DNA of 64,000 nt from contig NZ_JAHVHU010000004.1 of the NCBI RefSeq assembly GCF_019802045.1, positions 62,001-126,000 of the forward strand, read 5' to 3'. A model generated the notes under the pieces. The model worked only from the letters and a program-made list of their open reading frames with translations. It ran no database searches and was not told the DNA's origin. Of the stretch, positions 27,066-36,676 are shown one piece after another. Position numbers and translations under genes: made by a program. Source of the DNA: Membranihabitans marinus. Lineage in GTDB: Bacteria; Bacteroidota; Bacteroidia; Chitinophagales; Saprospiraceae. Position 1 is the stretch's first letter. The number at the start of each line of letters is the position of its first letter.

Positions 27066-29242
27066 ACAATTACTTTCCGAATTACTGATGAACGATCTTT
27101 TAGTATGATCCGCAAAAAATAAACCCCAGGCAGCCAATCGCGGGTTGAAAATTGATATTGATCAAGCGCGGTTATAGGTATGGATCGAAACAAGGTCCCA
27201 CTGGGGTAAAACAGTTCGAAATGCGTGATCTGGGGCAAGCCCTCTACCTCGACTTGGATGTAATCTCCCCTTTGAACCGGATTTGGATACAGGTCTACGG
27301 AAAGCTCTGGATTATCTTTTGGATGCGTTGGAACCGAGGGCACCATTTTCTCAATAAGTCCACCCGAAATATTGCCCATAAGAAAATGAAAGTTCTTCTT
27401 TTGGTTTTGGTGGACGGTCATCCGGCCATTTCCACCTCCTTTATTCGGCCAACCTTCCGGCGTAATTTGATCAAATTTTGAATTGAAATCGTTTGAATTC
27501 ACCCGATACGTAAAGATATTTCCACCGTGGGAACCAGAAACAAGAACAGTATCTGTCGCTCGAATGATAATTCTTGGTGCTGAGCGGCCAATGAGGTTGT
27601 TTTGATTTACAGTATGTATTTTTCCCAATTGTTTCACATTTGGAGCCGAATTAAGATCGGAATCGAATGCAGCATTTGTGTGCGTTCCGGTGTTCAAATA
27701 CAACCCGATCGTACCGTTGTCCGTACCTGAAATAATGTCCAAATCACCATCGCCGTCAATATCAAAAAGCTCCGGTGTGGCTCCGGAAAGTAAACGCAAG
27801 CCCTGCCAGTTTTTTTTGATCTCACCCAGGATAAACTCGTGATTGTTCCCTGACTTATTTTCGATCAAATAACAGTCCCCATTGGACATACCGATCAAAA
27901 TATCTGTGTCTCCGTCACCGTCTACATCGCCCGAGGTCAGATACGGTCTGAAACCTGATCTTAATGTCTCATCCAGATTTTTAAAATTAAGCGCTCGCAG
28001 TTGATATTCTCTTTCAGAACGCGCTTCAAAATAAGCTATTTTATTTAACGGGGGGTGACCACCACGGACTTCCTGATACCCAATGAGTAAATCTTTTACA
28101 CCATCCCCATTAATATCAATAAACAACGGCGAGGTGTACTGCCCCAAATCGATGTACTGGTCGGTTAGCCATTGATTCGTTTGGAACAAGAAGGGTTGTT
28201 CTTTCCGACCAGTACCTGTATATAGCCATATGCCTTCATCGTCTGTCATAGGATATTCATTGACAGCAATGACAATGTCATCCAGCTCGTCCTGATTAAT
28301 ATCGAGTTTGAAAGCAGCCGGGAAATAATGCAAAATTGCCGGATCCTCTTCGTTGGGAAAAAAGGGTTCTACTTGCTTGATCACCGCTTGATCCCGGCTG
28401 CCTTTGTTGATCAAAATTTTTAAAGAATTGCTACCCACATCACCCAATATAAGGTCAGGAAGACTGTCGTGGTTAACATCGATCAGACAACTGGTTGAAC
28501 CGGCGTGTCGAACAGAAAAAGGCGGCGGACATATTGGATGATTTTTAGAAATATTTAATTCATCGGAAAAAAGATTCTCTGCAAAATAACCCCAGCAATT
28601 GTGACGAAGAATATATTCGAAATCTTTTCCCGTCTTGTTTTTTTGATTTTCATAGTAATAGAGGTAACTTCCTGAAAGTTCAAAGGTGAGAATGTCCAGG
28701 TCCCCATCTCCATCTACATCCTCTATGACGGGTATGTCAGCCGCATTGTGATAAATATTCGTTTTGCTACCGGATTGGTGTTGAAACAAGAGCGAATCGT
28801 CGATAAAAGAAGAACCGGTCACTTTTTCAAATCGTAATTTATCCCCCTGCATTATTCCCTTATAGACTGCTATACCGTGGAGTCCCTGCGTGAAAATATC
28901 CGGAACTTGATCCTGGTTAAAATCCCGGATGAGCATCCAGGACTGGACATCTGGCCATTCGATGGAGGTGTCGGTGTGGAGAATGTAGGTGGAGGTACTA
29001 CCTGCCCGTGACCAGACCTGGATGATGCCCGAATACCGATCAAACGTAATCAATTCCAGCTGGCCATCCTGAGTGAGATCGAACATGGAGAACTGTGGTG
29101 CAATGAACCCACCAGCCAGAGCAGACGGCCATATCCCTCCGTTCTTATTGTACCATGTGGTGGGTTTCTGCGCCAGGTGGTAGCCGGGGATCAACACCAG
29201 GAACACATGAATGAAATATTTCCAGATACAGTTTTTTTTCAT
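27059..29242 (-). CDS. T9SS-secreted FG-GAP/VCBS repeat protein
   Basis: The 727-residue protein has a signal peptide (KYFIHVFLVLIPGYHLA) and many calcium-binding-type FG-GAP/VCBS repeats with D-x-D/N-x-D-G-x-x-D loops, for example DVDGDGDLDILTF, DINGDGVKDLLIG, DVDGDGDTDILIG and DIDGDGDLDIIS. Such repeats fold as a beta-propeller. The last 80 residues (DLYPNPVQRGDYIQVEV... LPGVYFLRI...VRKVIVQ) form a type A C-terminal sorting domain that directs export through the type IX system and surface attachment or release. No catalytic domain is visible, so an adhesive or structural surface role is the safest inference. Confidence 0.85.
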   Translation of the reverse strand: MKKNCIWKYFIHVFLVLIPGYHLAQKPTTWYNKNGGIWPSALAGGFIAPQFSMFDLTQDGQLELITFDRYSGIIQVWSRAGSTSTYILHTDTSIEWPDVQSWMLIRDFNQDQVPDIFTQGLHGIAVYKGIMQGDKLRFEKVTGSSFIDDSLLFQHQSGSKTNIYHNAADIPVIEDVDGDGDLDILTFELSGSYLYYYENQKNKTGKDFEYILRHNCWGYFAENLFSDELNISKNHPICPPPFSVRHAGSTSCLIDVNHDSLPDLILGDVGSNSLKILINKGSRDQAVIKQVEPFFPNEEDPAILHYFPAAFKLDINQDELDDIVIAVNEYPMTDDEGIWLYTGTGRKEQPFLFQTNQWLTDQYIDLGQYTSPLFIDINGDGVKDLLIGYQEVRGGHPPLNKIAYFEARSEREYQLRALNFKNLDETLRSGFRPYLTSGDVDGDGDTDILIGMSNGDCYLIENKSGNNHEFILGEIKKNWQGLRLLSGATPELFDIDGDGDLDIISGTDNGTIGLYLNTGTHTNAAFDSDLNSAPNVKQLGKIHTVNQNNLIGRSAPRIIIRATDTVLVSGSHGGNIFTYRVNSNDFNSKFDQITPEGWPNKGGGNGRMTVHQNQKKNFHFLMGNISGGLIEKMVPSVPTHPKDNPELSVDLYPNPVQRGDYIQVEVEGLPQITHFELFYPSGTLFRSIPITALDQYQFSTRDWLPGVYFLRIILKDRSSVIRKVIVQ

Positions 29243-29507
29243 AATTGTGGTTGCTATGAATCAGAGAACGATGATGACTTGATACTCGTATACTGTTCTC
29301 CTATCCTGTTTATCGGATGAAGCACAATCTCACCTCGGATATATGCAACCGATTTGTCATTACACTGTAAAATTACTTCGGTTCTCATAAAGTCAGAACA
29401 ACAAGATAAACGAAATATTGAATCTTGTGGTTTGGAATTGCTAAGGTAGGTGCAAAAACCTTTAAATGAGCCGAATGATAAAATGTTATAAATTTTGGCC
29501 ATACATT

Positions 29508-29537
29508 TTTGAATTTACAAAATAGATCATACCTTTG
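29508..29537 (+). promoter_or_regulatory. Promoter of the tRNA-Ser gene
   Basis: TTTG (29508-29511), an 18-nt spacer, and TACCTTTG (29530-29537) match the Bacteroidota -33/-7 consensus well. The transcript would start near 29544, about 60 nt upstream of the mature tRNA. Confidence 0.65.
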
Positions 29538-29603
29538 CATCTGCAAATTTGAGCTATCCGATATGGATCAACTGAGATCCTGGTTTCGGAAAGTGTATAA
29601 AAT

Positions 29604-29695
<92 letters not shown>

Positions 29696-29697
29696 AA

Positions 29698-29733
29698 GCC
29701 CGATTGGATATAATTTCAATCGGGTTTTTTTTT
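29698..29733 (+). terminator. Rho-independent terminator of tRNA-Ser
   Basis: CCCGATTG (29699-29706) pairs with CAATCGGG (29717-29724), followed by nine T residues. It lies immediately after the CCA end. Confidence 0.92.
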
Positions 29734-29970
29734 AAAATTTAAATGAAGAGCCATTTGGACAAAATCGATTTTCGTGAAATTGAACCTCTGTCTTGAGAGT
29801 TTGCTTGAATTCCGATTTGGATTTGGTTTATGTTTTCAGTCGGGTATGAGGGTAAAGCTGAATGAAGCTGTGGTTGTTTTACATTTTCACAGACCTTTGT
29901 TTGGCAGTCGAGCTTGCTCAAATTTGATTTTTTGAGGTAGATAAAAGGAAATAGAGTCAGTAACCAACAG

Positions 29971-30672
29971 TCAGAAAAGTTCTCCCTGCTCTAGGTCCTC
30001 GACCTCTTCGATAATTTCCTTATGGTTGTTACGTACGTTATTGACTTGTTTGGATACTCTGTAGACATGCAATTCATCTGTACCAAATAGTGGGAGTTCT
30101 TCCAAAAAAACAGTTGGATCAATGGATTCCTCCAACCAGTCTCGTTCTATTTCCCGTGGAAGCAACACGGGCATCCGGTGATGTAGAAACATCATAGTCG
30201 GTGTAGAGGCTCGGGTCAACACGGTAAAACTGTGTACGGTCTCTCCCGTTTCGTCTTTCCAGGATTCCCACAATCCTGCGATGGAAAAAATAGCTTGCTG
30301 ATTTGAGGTCACCCGGTATGGAATCTTTTCCTTTCCTTTTTTGATCCATTCATAATAACCATCAATGGGCCAAATACACCGGCGTTTTTGCAATGCCTGT
30401 CGAAAGGCTGGTTTTTCTGCTGCGGTTTCACTGCGGGCATTTATCATTTTGTAACCAATCTTTTCATCTTTTGCCCAAAACGGGATCAGTCCCCATCGAT
30501 AGAGATTAATATGATCCGGGTCTGTATTCGTGATGACCGGAAGTTTTTGAGAAGGTGCCATGTTGTAATTTGGAATCGGATTGTATCTTTCCAGGTCTTC
30601 AGAATAAAAGCTGGCGTTGAACCGGGCTTCCAATTCTTTTTCTGTAACTGTGAGTGATGATCGGCCGCACAT
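29971..30672 (-). CDS. SRAP-domain abasic-site crosslinking protein (HMCES/YedK family)
   Basis: The 233-residue protein has every catalytic position of the family: Cys2 right after the initiator Met (MCGRSSL), the Asn-Ala-Arg-x-Glu segment INARSETAAEKPAFR, CIWPIDGYYEW with the glutamate, and the histidine in FLHHRMPVLL. After Met removal Cys2 forms a stable thiazolidine link with abasic sites in single-stranded DNA, shielding them during replication. Length and order match bacterial YedK. It is a single gene between the tRNA-Ser and the M50 protease genes. The need for Cys2 fixes the start codon. Confidence 0.95.
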   Translation of the reverse strand: MCGRSSLTVTEKELEARFNASFYSEDLERYNPIPNYNMAPSQKLPVITNTDPDHINLYRWGLIPFWAKDEKIGYKMINARSETAAEKPAFRQALQKRRCIWPIDGYYEWIKKGKEKIPYRVTSNQQAIFSIAGLWESWKDETGETVHSFTVLTRASTPTMMFLHHRMPVLLPREIERDWLEESIDPTVFLEELPLFGTDELHVYRVSKQVNNVRNNHKEIIEEVEDLEQGELF

Positions 30673-30761
30673 AGAAAGGGATTAGGAGTTAAGAATTAGG
30701 TACTTCGGACAGATAATGAATCATGTAGTAACCCATGCTGCGTCTCCATTACCAATGCCAT

Positions 30762-31850
30762 TCAGGTTCTTAAAGTCAGGAAGTTCGCCAGATCTTGTCG
30801 ACGGACCACACCCAATATTCGCCCATCTCTGGACACGGGAAGCATTTGAACGGACTTGTTATTGAACAGATAAAACAGATGTCGTACGGGAAGTTCCATG
30901 GTTACTGACTCAAATTCATTGCTCATGTACCGGTATACCGGCGTGAAAACATCGCCTTGTTCTTTGGCGTGAAAAACGTCCTCTTCCGGAATGACCCCTA
31001 TGATATTGTTTTCATCATCTGCGATTAGTATCGCGTTTTCTTCAGAACCTTCCCACTGGTGAAAGATATCTTGCATCAGATCATTTTTACTAAAAACCAT
31101 AAAGTTGTGGTTGAGCACGTCAGATACCTTTCCATGTCTGTAGCGTTCTTCCGCCGCAACCGTACGATATTCGGCGCGAGCTGCAAAATAGACGAATATT
31201 CCTATAAAAATCAGACCAAGGTGATTTTCATACAAACCAAAGATTAAAAAACCGACGGCCAGAATTCGGCCGATCCAACTTGCAATTTGCGTTCCTTTTT
31301 TCCGTCCTTTAAAAACGGAGATTAGGGCTCGAAGGATTCGTCCGCCGTCCATGGGGAAGGCCGGAATCAGATTGAACAGTACTAAAATTACGTTGAGATA
31401 GAGTAACAGAACGGGGAAATTACTGAAATACTCAAACACGATGGATTCCTCGCCGATCACCTCAAAACCGGTCCCGGAAAAATACAAATATCCACCGATC
31501 AGTAGCGCAATTCCTATATTGACAAGTGGACCAGCTATGGCCACAATCATTTCATGCCAAGGATTTTCAGGAAGCCGGTCCAGTCGTGCCAGCCCGCCGA
31601 TGGGGGTTATCAGGATATCCTGAGTTCCGATCCCATATTTTCGAGCTGTGAGGGCGTGTCCAAATTCATGAAGCACGACGCAGGCAAAAATAAGTAAGGT
31701 GAAATAAAAAAAATTGATAATCGCAAAAGTGGACATGCCCAGTTGTTGGCCTGTATATACTACATAGAACAACAATAAGGCGAAACTCCAGTGTACCTTG
31801 ACTGGTATTTTTAATAAAGTTCCTAAATATAAAGAACCACCTTTGAACAT
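30762..31850 (-). CDS. M50 site-2-type protease with CBS pair
   Basis: The 362-residue membrane protein has the zinc motif HEFGH (61-65, in VVLHEFGHALTARKYG) and the second conserved motif FNLIPAFPMDGGRILRA with the third ligand Asp. Several hydrophobic helices surround them. A C-terminal pair of CBS domains (about 240-360) probably binds an adenine nucleotide and regulates the protease, as in SpoIVFB-like group III enzymes. It would cut transmembrane segments of signalling proteins inside the membrane. The upstream purF gene is 20 nt away on the same strand, so they may be cotranscribed. Target unknown. Confidence 0.9.
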   Translation of the reverse strand: MFKGGSLYLGTLLKIPVKVHWSFALLLFYVVYTGQQLGMSTFAIINFFYFTLLIFACVVLHEFGHALTARKYGIGTQDILITPIGGLARLDRLPENPWHEMIVAIAGPLVNIGIALLIGGYLYFSGTGFEVIGEESIVFEYFSNFPVLLLYLNVILVLFNLIPAFPMDGGRILRALISVFKGRKKGTQIASWIGRILAVGFLIFGLYENHLGLIFIGIFVYFAARAEYRTVAAEERYRHGKVSDVLNHNFMVFSKNDLMQDIFHQWEGSEENAILIADDENNIIGVIPEEDVFHAKEQGDVFTPVYRYMSNEFESVTMELPVRHLFYLFNNKSVQMLPVSRDGRILGVVRRQDLANFLTLRT

Positions 31851-31870
31851 TTTTATACGTTTTCTAACTA

Positions 31871-33763
31871 TTAATACGCCCGGGTCTGAACTTTGTTCAT
31901 ATAGTTAATAAATGATTTATTCACAACCTTATTCCCACCAGGGGTTGGATAGTTCCCACTGAAATACCAGTCCCCTTTGTTATCCGGGCAGGCCCGGTGC
32001 AAACTTTCAATGGTTTGGTAGATGATTTCTACTTCTGCCTCAGCGCCTTCCGGGGTGAGTATTTGGGCTATTTTTTGGGAAATTTCATCATAGGTAAATG
32101 GTTCGTACACTTCCTTGACATAATTAACGACCTCTTCTTTGGGCCGTCCTTCCTGTGCCAGACATTTCTCGTAAATATTCTCCAGATACCCTTCCATGTT
32201 TCGTTCCTCGATCAAGGATATGGCAGCTTGAAAAGCTACAAATTCGCCAAGATTGGACATGTCTATCCCATAGCAATCAGGAAAACGGATCTGAGGAGCA
32301 GATGAGACAAATACGATTTTCTTGGGATGCAGACGGTCTACCATTTTAATGATACTATCCCGGAGTGTGGTCCCTCTTACTATGCTGTCATCCACCAGAA
32401 CCAGCGTATCGATGTGGTTTTTGACGATACCATAGGTGACATCATAAACATAAGATACCATGTTACCGCGATTTTCATTGTCGGTGATGAAGGTTCTCAT
32501 TTTCGCGTCTTTCACGACAATTTTTTCGATTCGTGGTTTGATTCGCGCGATTTCTGTTAATTCTTTTTCACCCGCTTTATGTTCTAGATCAAGAGTACGC
32601 TGCATCCGGATCTTTTTGGTTTCTTCTTCGAGACCATCGATCAATCCTAAGAATGAAATTTCAGCCGTATTGGGCACAAAGGAAAAAACTGTATTCTCAA
32701 AATCATAATCGATACTTTCTAACACCGGCTCTACGAGTTCGGTGCCCAATTGTTTCCGTTCCAGATAAATATCGCGGTCCGTTCCTCTGGAAAAGTAAAT
32801 TCGCTCGAAGCTACAGGATAGTTTCTTTCCAGGCTTGGTAAAAGGAACTTCCTCCATAACCCCATTTTTCTTTACGATTAATGTATGGCCGGGTTGCAGC
32901 TCCTGAATATACCGGAATCGTACATCAAAAGCGGTTTGTATCGCTGGTCTTTCGCTGGCAGCCACCACCACTTCGTCATCGTGGTAGTAATATGCAGGTC
33001 GGATACCATTTGGGTCGCGCATCATAAAAGCGTCTCCATGGCCAATAAATCCGCCAAGCACATAGCCACCGTCCCATTTTTTACTGGCTCTGCGCAGTAA
33101 CCGCTGAAGATCCAAATGGTCGACAATTTTTTTTGTAATTTCTTCATTATCAAATCCATCGGGCTTGAACCAGGTAAAAAGACGCTGCACTTCATCATCG
33201 AGAAAGTGACCTATTTTTTCAAGAACTGTTACCGTATCAGATTTCTCCTTCGGGAATTGACCCAATTCGACAAGTTCCGTAAATAATTCGTCTACATTGG
33301 TCAAATTAAAATTCCCGGCGAGGACAAGATTGCGGGATATCCAGTTGTTTTGACGTAGAAACGGATGGCAGGTTTCTATGCCATAGGAGCCGTGCGTCCC
33401 ATAGCGTAGATGTCCCATCAACAGTTCACCAGTATACGGTTTGTTTTCCTTCAACCATCCGGGTTCCCGTACGAGAGCAGGATCCAAATCAGTAAAGTGT
33501 CTGAAAACGTGTTGGAAAAGATCCGTAATGTAGTTTTTACTGTTCGTCCGATATCTGGATATATACCGTGTACCTGGTTCTGGGTCAAGCTTTATGGTAG
33601 CCAACCCTGCCCCATCCTGGCCCCTGTTCCGCATTTTCTGCAGGAGCAGTTGAAGTTTATTTAGGCCGTAAAGAGGATCACCATATTTTTCTTGATAGAA
33701 ATCCAATGGCTTCAGCAGCCGGATCATGGCTATGCCACACTCGTGTTTGATTAATTCGCTCAT
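31871..33763 (-). CDS. purF: Amidophosphoribosyltransferase (PurF family)
   Basis: The 630-residue protein carries an N-terminal class II glutamine amidotransferase domain whose nucleophile would be the cysteine in KHECGIAMIR (residue 9), after removal of a short propeptide, followed by NRGQDGAGLA and LLMGHLRYGTHG. The C-terminal phosphoribosyltransferase domain has the PRPP loop VLVDDSIVRGTTLRDSI. It starts purine synthesis from PRPP and glutamine. It is longer than E. coli PurF (505 residues) but of the size typical for the Bacteroidota form, with inserts in both domains. Alternative: a PurF-like paralogue, since such genomes often carry two. Confidence 0.88.
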   Translation of the reverse strand: MSELIKHECGIAMIRLLKPLDFYQEKYGDPLYGLNKLQLLLQKMRNRGQDGAGLATIKLDPEPGTRYISRYRTNSKNYITDLFQHVFRHFTDLDPALVREPGWLKENKPYTGELLMGHLRYGTHGSYGIETCHPFLRQNNWISRNLVLAGNFNLTNVDELFTELVELGQFPKEKSDTVTVLEKIGHFLDDEVQRLFTWFKPDGFDNEEITKKIVDHLDLQRLLRRASKKWDGGYVLGGFIGHGDAFMMRDPNGIRPAYYYHDDEVVVAASERPAIQTAFDVRFRYIQELQPGHTLIVKKNGVMEEVPFTKPGKKLSCSFERIYFSRGTDRDIYLERKQLGTELVEPVLESIDYDFENTVFSFVPNTAEISFLGLIDGLEEETKKIRMQRTLDLEHKAGEKELTEIARIKPRIEKIVVKDAKMRTFITDNENRGNMVSYVYDVTYGIVKNHIDTLVLVDDSIVRGTTLRDSIIKMVDRLHPKKIVFVSSAPQIRFPDCYGIDMSNLGEFVAFQAAISLIEERNMEGYLENIYEKCLAQEGRPKEEVVNYVKEVYEPFTYDEISQKIAQILTPEGAEAEVEIIYQTIESLHRACPDNKGDWYFSGNYPTPGGNKVVNKSFINYMNKVQTRAY

Positions 33764-33782
33764 GGATCAACTTATAACTAGA

Positions 33783-33811
33783 CAAATTTACTCTATATTT
33801 CACACAATCAA
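33783..33811 (-). promoter_or_regulatory. Promoter of purF
   Basis: On the minus strand TTG (33809-33811), 18 nt, then TAAATTTG (33783-33790). It would start transcription near 33776, giving a leader of about a dozen bases. Confidence 0.55.
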
Positions 33812-33832
33812 CAACGTTTTCTTATAATTGAT

Positions 33833-33840
33833 TAAATTTG
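33833..33840 (+). promoter_or_regulatory. Candidate -7 box of the mutL operon
   Basis: TAAATTTG matches TAnnTTTG and lies 20 nt before the ATG at 33861. It is about 40 bp from the divergent purF promoter, so the two may share regulators or compete. Confidence 0.4.
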
Positions 33841-33860
33841 TACCAAGCAGAATAGTAAAT

Positions 33861-34196
33861 ATGGGTTTTTTCTCTTTCAATAAATTAGCTAGTCATCGGG
33901 TGTTTAACTATGTACCAAGGTACTATGACCCCGATAAAGAAAAACGAGATGCTATCGTGCGTCGCGCCAAGGTGGAGGCCGGACTAATACCGGAAGAAGA
34001 CATGGATCAGGACGTCGAAAGTGCCAAACGAAGAATATCGAAAGCTTTTCATAGCCGGGGAATTTCAAACAACTATAAACGAACCAGTCATAAGAAATCC
34101 AATATCCGAATTGGTATCATTATTATAATCCTGGCCGGATTAGCCTACATTATCCTCAACTTTAATATAGATTTGCTGGTTGAGTTGTTTCAATAA
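33861..34196 (+). CDS. Small tail-anchored membrane protein
   Basis: I start at the ATG at 33861 (MGFFSFNKLASHRVFNYVPR), as the 11 codons before it overlap the -7 promoter box. The product has 111 residues: an N-terminal aromatic segment with FNYVPRYYDPDKEKR, a charged helical middle (ESAKRRISKAFHSRG), a basic stretch, and one C-terminal transmembrane helix (IGIIIIILAGLAYIIL). Small proteins of this plan, with the FNYxPRYYDPxKE start, are common in Bacteroidota just upstream of mutL and rhomboid genes; no function is known to me. Spacing to mutL is 8 nt. Confidence 0.75.
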   Translation: MGFFSFNKLASHRVFNYVPRYYDPDKEKRDAIVRRAKVEAGLIPEEDMDQDVESAKRRISKAFHSRGISNNYKRTSHKKSNIRIGIIIIILAGLAYIILNFNIDLLVELFQ

Positions 34197-34204
34197 GTCT
34201 GTTC

Positions 34205-36019
34205 ATGAAGGGAAATATTAAAATGTTACCGGATGTGGTGGCGAATCAAATCGCCGCCGGTGAAGTGGTTGTGCGACCAGCCTCTGCAGTCAAGGAATTA
34301 ATGGAAAACTCCATTGATGCCCTGGCCACCAAGATCGAGGTGATCATCCAGGATTCCGGAAAAACCAAGATTCAAGTGATTGATAACGGTTCAGGAATGA
34401 GTGAAATGGACGCACGCATGTGTCTTGAAAGACATGCGACTTCCAAAATCAGTACCAATGAAGATCTTCAGAAGTTATTTAGTCTGGGTTTTCGCGGGGA
34501 GGCATTGCCTTCTATCGCATCGGTCAGTCAGCTTGAACTCAAAACCAGGCAAGAAGGCGAAGAAATGGGGTTGCGATTGGAAGTTCACGGTTCTGAGGTG
34601 ATCAAACAGGAGTATTGTCAAGCAGAAATAGGTACTTCCATTACGATTTCCAATTTGTTTTATAATACACCGGCTCGTCGAAAATTTCTAAAGTCAGATA
34701 CGGTCGAGTTCAAACACATCCTCGATGTATTTCAGAATCTGGCATTAGCCTACCCGGATATACACCTGACCCTGTATCATAACGACCGACTGTATCATCA
34801 GCTTTACCCGGGAAATTTGAAACAGCGGATTGTGCAAATTTTTGGCAATCCATACGAACACCGGTTGATTCACGTCAAAGAGGATACGGATTATCTAAAA
34901 ATAACCGGCTTCGTGGGAAAGCCCGAAAATGCCAAGAAATCCAGGGGGGAGCAGTATCTGTATATCAACAACAGGTACATCAAAAATTTCCGTTTGACTC
35001 TAGCCGTGTACCAGGCTTACGAGAAATTAATTGACGATAACAGTTACCCTTTTTTTTGTTTGTTTCTTCAGATGGATCCGGAGAAGATGGATGTAAATGT
35101 GCATCCTACCAAGCAAGAAATCAAACTTGAAGATGAAAACTTTGTGTTCAATATCATGCAATCTGCGGTTAAACATGCGCTGATGCAATACAGTGTGCCG
35201 ACCATTGATTTTGACCAGGACCCTACTTTCATTCGACAACCAAAACCAGACTCCCTGACAGAAAGACCATCTGCTTCCAGTAGCTCTTCCGGTGGCTGGG
35301 ATGCGGATGATTTGCGACCGCACAAAAAATGGACAACGGAATCCTGGGATGATTTTTATGACAATGTCAAGAAATCGGGGGAAGAACTGGAGAAGAAGGA
35401 ACAATCCGAATTCGCACCGCCGATGAATTTTATCCATGGTCAGGCCGAGGATGTTTTTGTTCCCATCCAGATCAAAAACAGTTACATCATAAGTTCTATA
35501 AAATCTGGTATCGTGATTATTGATCAGAAGAATGCCCACCAGCGTATTCTTTATGAACGGTTTCTGGAACAAAATGAAAAACAAAACCTACATGGTCAAT
35601 CAATACTATTCCCTGAAGTACTTCATCTGAGTCCATCGGAAGCTCTGGCGATGGAAAAAATCAGGCCAATTATTTCCGGATATGGTTTTGTGATCGAACC
35701 TTTTGGTAAGAATGCTTATGTTCTTCAGGCGATGCCGGATATCTTGCTGTTGGATACCCGGGAAAAACTAGGGATCATTCATCAGGTGTTGGATGAGTTT
35801 CAGGAGGAGCGTAAGCTGGGACCAACCCTGCATGAAACCATTGCTGCATTACTAGCAAAAAATATGAGCATAAAACGAAATAGAAAATTGTCGAGCGAAG
35901 AAATCAAGGAATTAGTCCACCAATTATTCGCCTGCAAAGAACCTTCTGTTAGTCCATCCGGCAAAAAATGTTTTGTTACCTTTAAATCTGAAGATTTAGA
36001 AAAATTGTTTACCCAATGA
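34205..36019 (+). CDS. mutL: DNA mismatch repair protein MutL (endonuclease motifs degenerate)
   Basis: The 604-residue protein has a normal GHKL ATPase head: IAAGEVVVRPASAVKELMEN, DNGSGM, and GFRGEALPSI. It couples MutS mismatch recognition to downstream repair. The C-terminal domain aligns with other MutL proteins, but the metal-dependent endonuclease motifs are changed: the DQHA(x)2E(x)4E site reads DQKNAHQRILYE (440-451), the ACKxA motif reads ACKEPSVS (576-583) and the CPHGRP motif reads SPSGKKC. I therefore infer no nicking activity. My recollection is that Bacteroidota MutL often deviates this way. The stop overlaps the rhomboid start by 4 nt. Confidence 0.95.
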   Translation: MKGNIKMLPDVVANQIAAGEVVVRPASAVKELMENSIDALATKIEVIIQDSGKTKIQVIDNGSGMSEMDARMCLERHATSKISTNEDLQKLFSLGFRGEALPSIASVSQLELKTRQEGEEMGLRLEVHGSEVIKQEYCQAEIGTSITISNLFYNTPARRKFLKSDTVEFKHILDVFQNLALAYPDIHLTLYHNDRLYHQLYPGNLKQRIVQIFGNPYEHRLIHVKEDTDYLKITGFVGKPENAKKSRGEQYLYINNRYIKNFRLTLAVYQAYEKLIDDNSYPFFCLFLQMDPEKMDVNVHPTKQEIKLEDENFVFNIMQSAVKHALMQYSVPTIDFDQDPTFIRQPKPDSLTERPSASSSSSGGWDADDLRPHKKWTTESWDDFYDNVKKSGEELEKKEQSEFAPPMNFIHGQAEDVFVPIQIKNSYIISSIKSGIVIIDQKNAHQRILYERFLEQNEKQNLHGQSILFPEVLHLSPSEALAMEKIRPIISGYGFVIEPFGKNAYVLQAMPDILLLDTREKLGIIHQVLDEFQEERKLGPTLHETIAALLAKNMSIKRNRKLSSEEIKELVHQLFACKEPSVSPSGKKCFVTFKSEDLEKLFTQ

Positions 36020-36672
36020 TAAGAATAACCGATACGATCAAGCATTTGATTATTATCAATGTTTTGATTTTCGTGGCCTCAATGTATGTATTTCCTGGCC
36101 TACCTGAAAGCAATGCCATTTTTGCATTTTTGAAGGATTTTCAGGAAAATGGGGCATTGTATTATCCGGAATCCCGTTTCTTTCATTGGTATCAGTTGGT
36201 GACACATATGTTTTTACACGGGAGTCCCAGTCACCTGTTTTTCAATATGTTTGCACTCTATATGTTTGGCAGTGCACTGGAAGGACACTGGGGGCGTAAC
36301 CGATTCTTGTTGTTTTACTTTTTTGCCGGTTTGGGTGGTGCTGTTTTCCAGATCATTAGCTGGAAGGTGGGCTTGATGGGGTTGTCTCCCATGGAGCAAC
36401 AAATGTTTTTATCGACCCCCTTCCGGGTTATTGGGGCTTCCGGTGCCGTATTTGGTGTGTTGGCCGGCTTTGGAATGTTGTTCCCTAATGTGGAACTTTT
36501 GCTGTTGTTTCCGCCTATACCTATTAAGGCCAAATACTTTGTAATTATTTATGGTATGTTGGAGATTGTTCTGGGATTCGGAGGATTCCAGACGGGGGTA
36601 GCCCACCTGGCTCACGTTGGAGGTTTGGTCTTTGGTATATTATTGATATTGTATTGGAAGAAAAATCCGTGA
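36016..36672 (+). CDS. Rhomboid-family intramembrane serine protease
   Basis: The 218-residue membrane protein has the six-helix rhomboid core. The catalytic serine is in GASGAVFGVLAGF and the histidine in AHLAHVGGLVFG; the conserved HMFLHGSPSHLFFNMFALYMFG segment with its oxyanion asparagine/histidine is intact. It would cleave transmembrane helices of other proteins. It overlaps mutL by 4 nt and is followed 4 nt later by a second rhomboid gene, so all are in one operon. No substrate is visible in the neighbourhood, though single-helix proteins such as the one at 33861 are formal candidates. Confidence 0.93.
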   Translation: MIRITDTIKHLIIINVLIFVASMYVFPGLPESNAIFAFLKDFQENGALYYPESRFFHWYQLVTHMFLHGSPSHLFFNMFALYMFGSALEGHWGRNRFLLFYFFAGLGGAVFQIISWKVGLMGLSPMEQQMFLSTPFRVIGASGAVFGVLAGFGMLFPNVELLLLFPPIPIKAKYFVIIYGMLEIVLGFGGFQTGVAHLAHVGGLVFGILLILYWKKNP

Positions 36673-36676
36673 ATCC

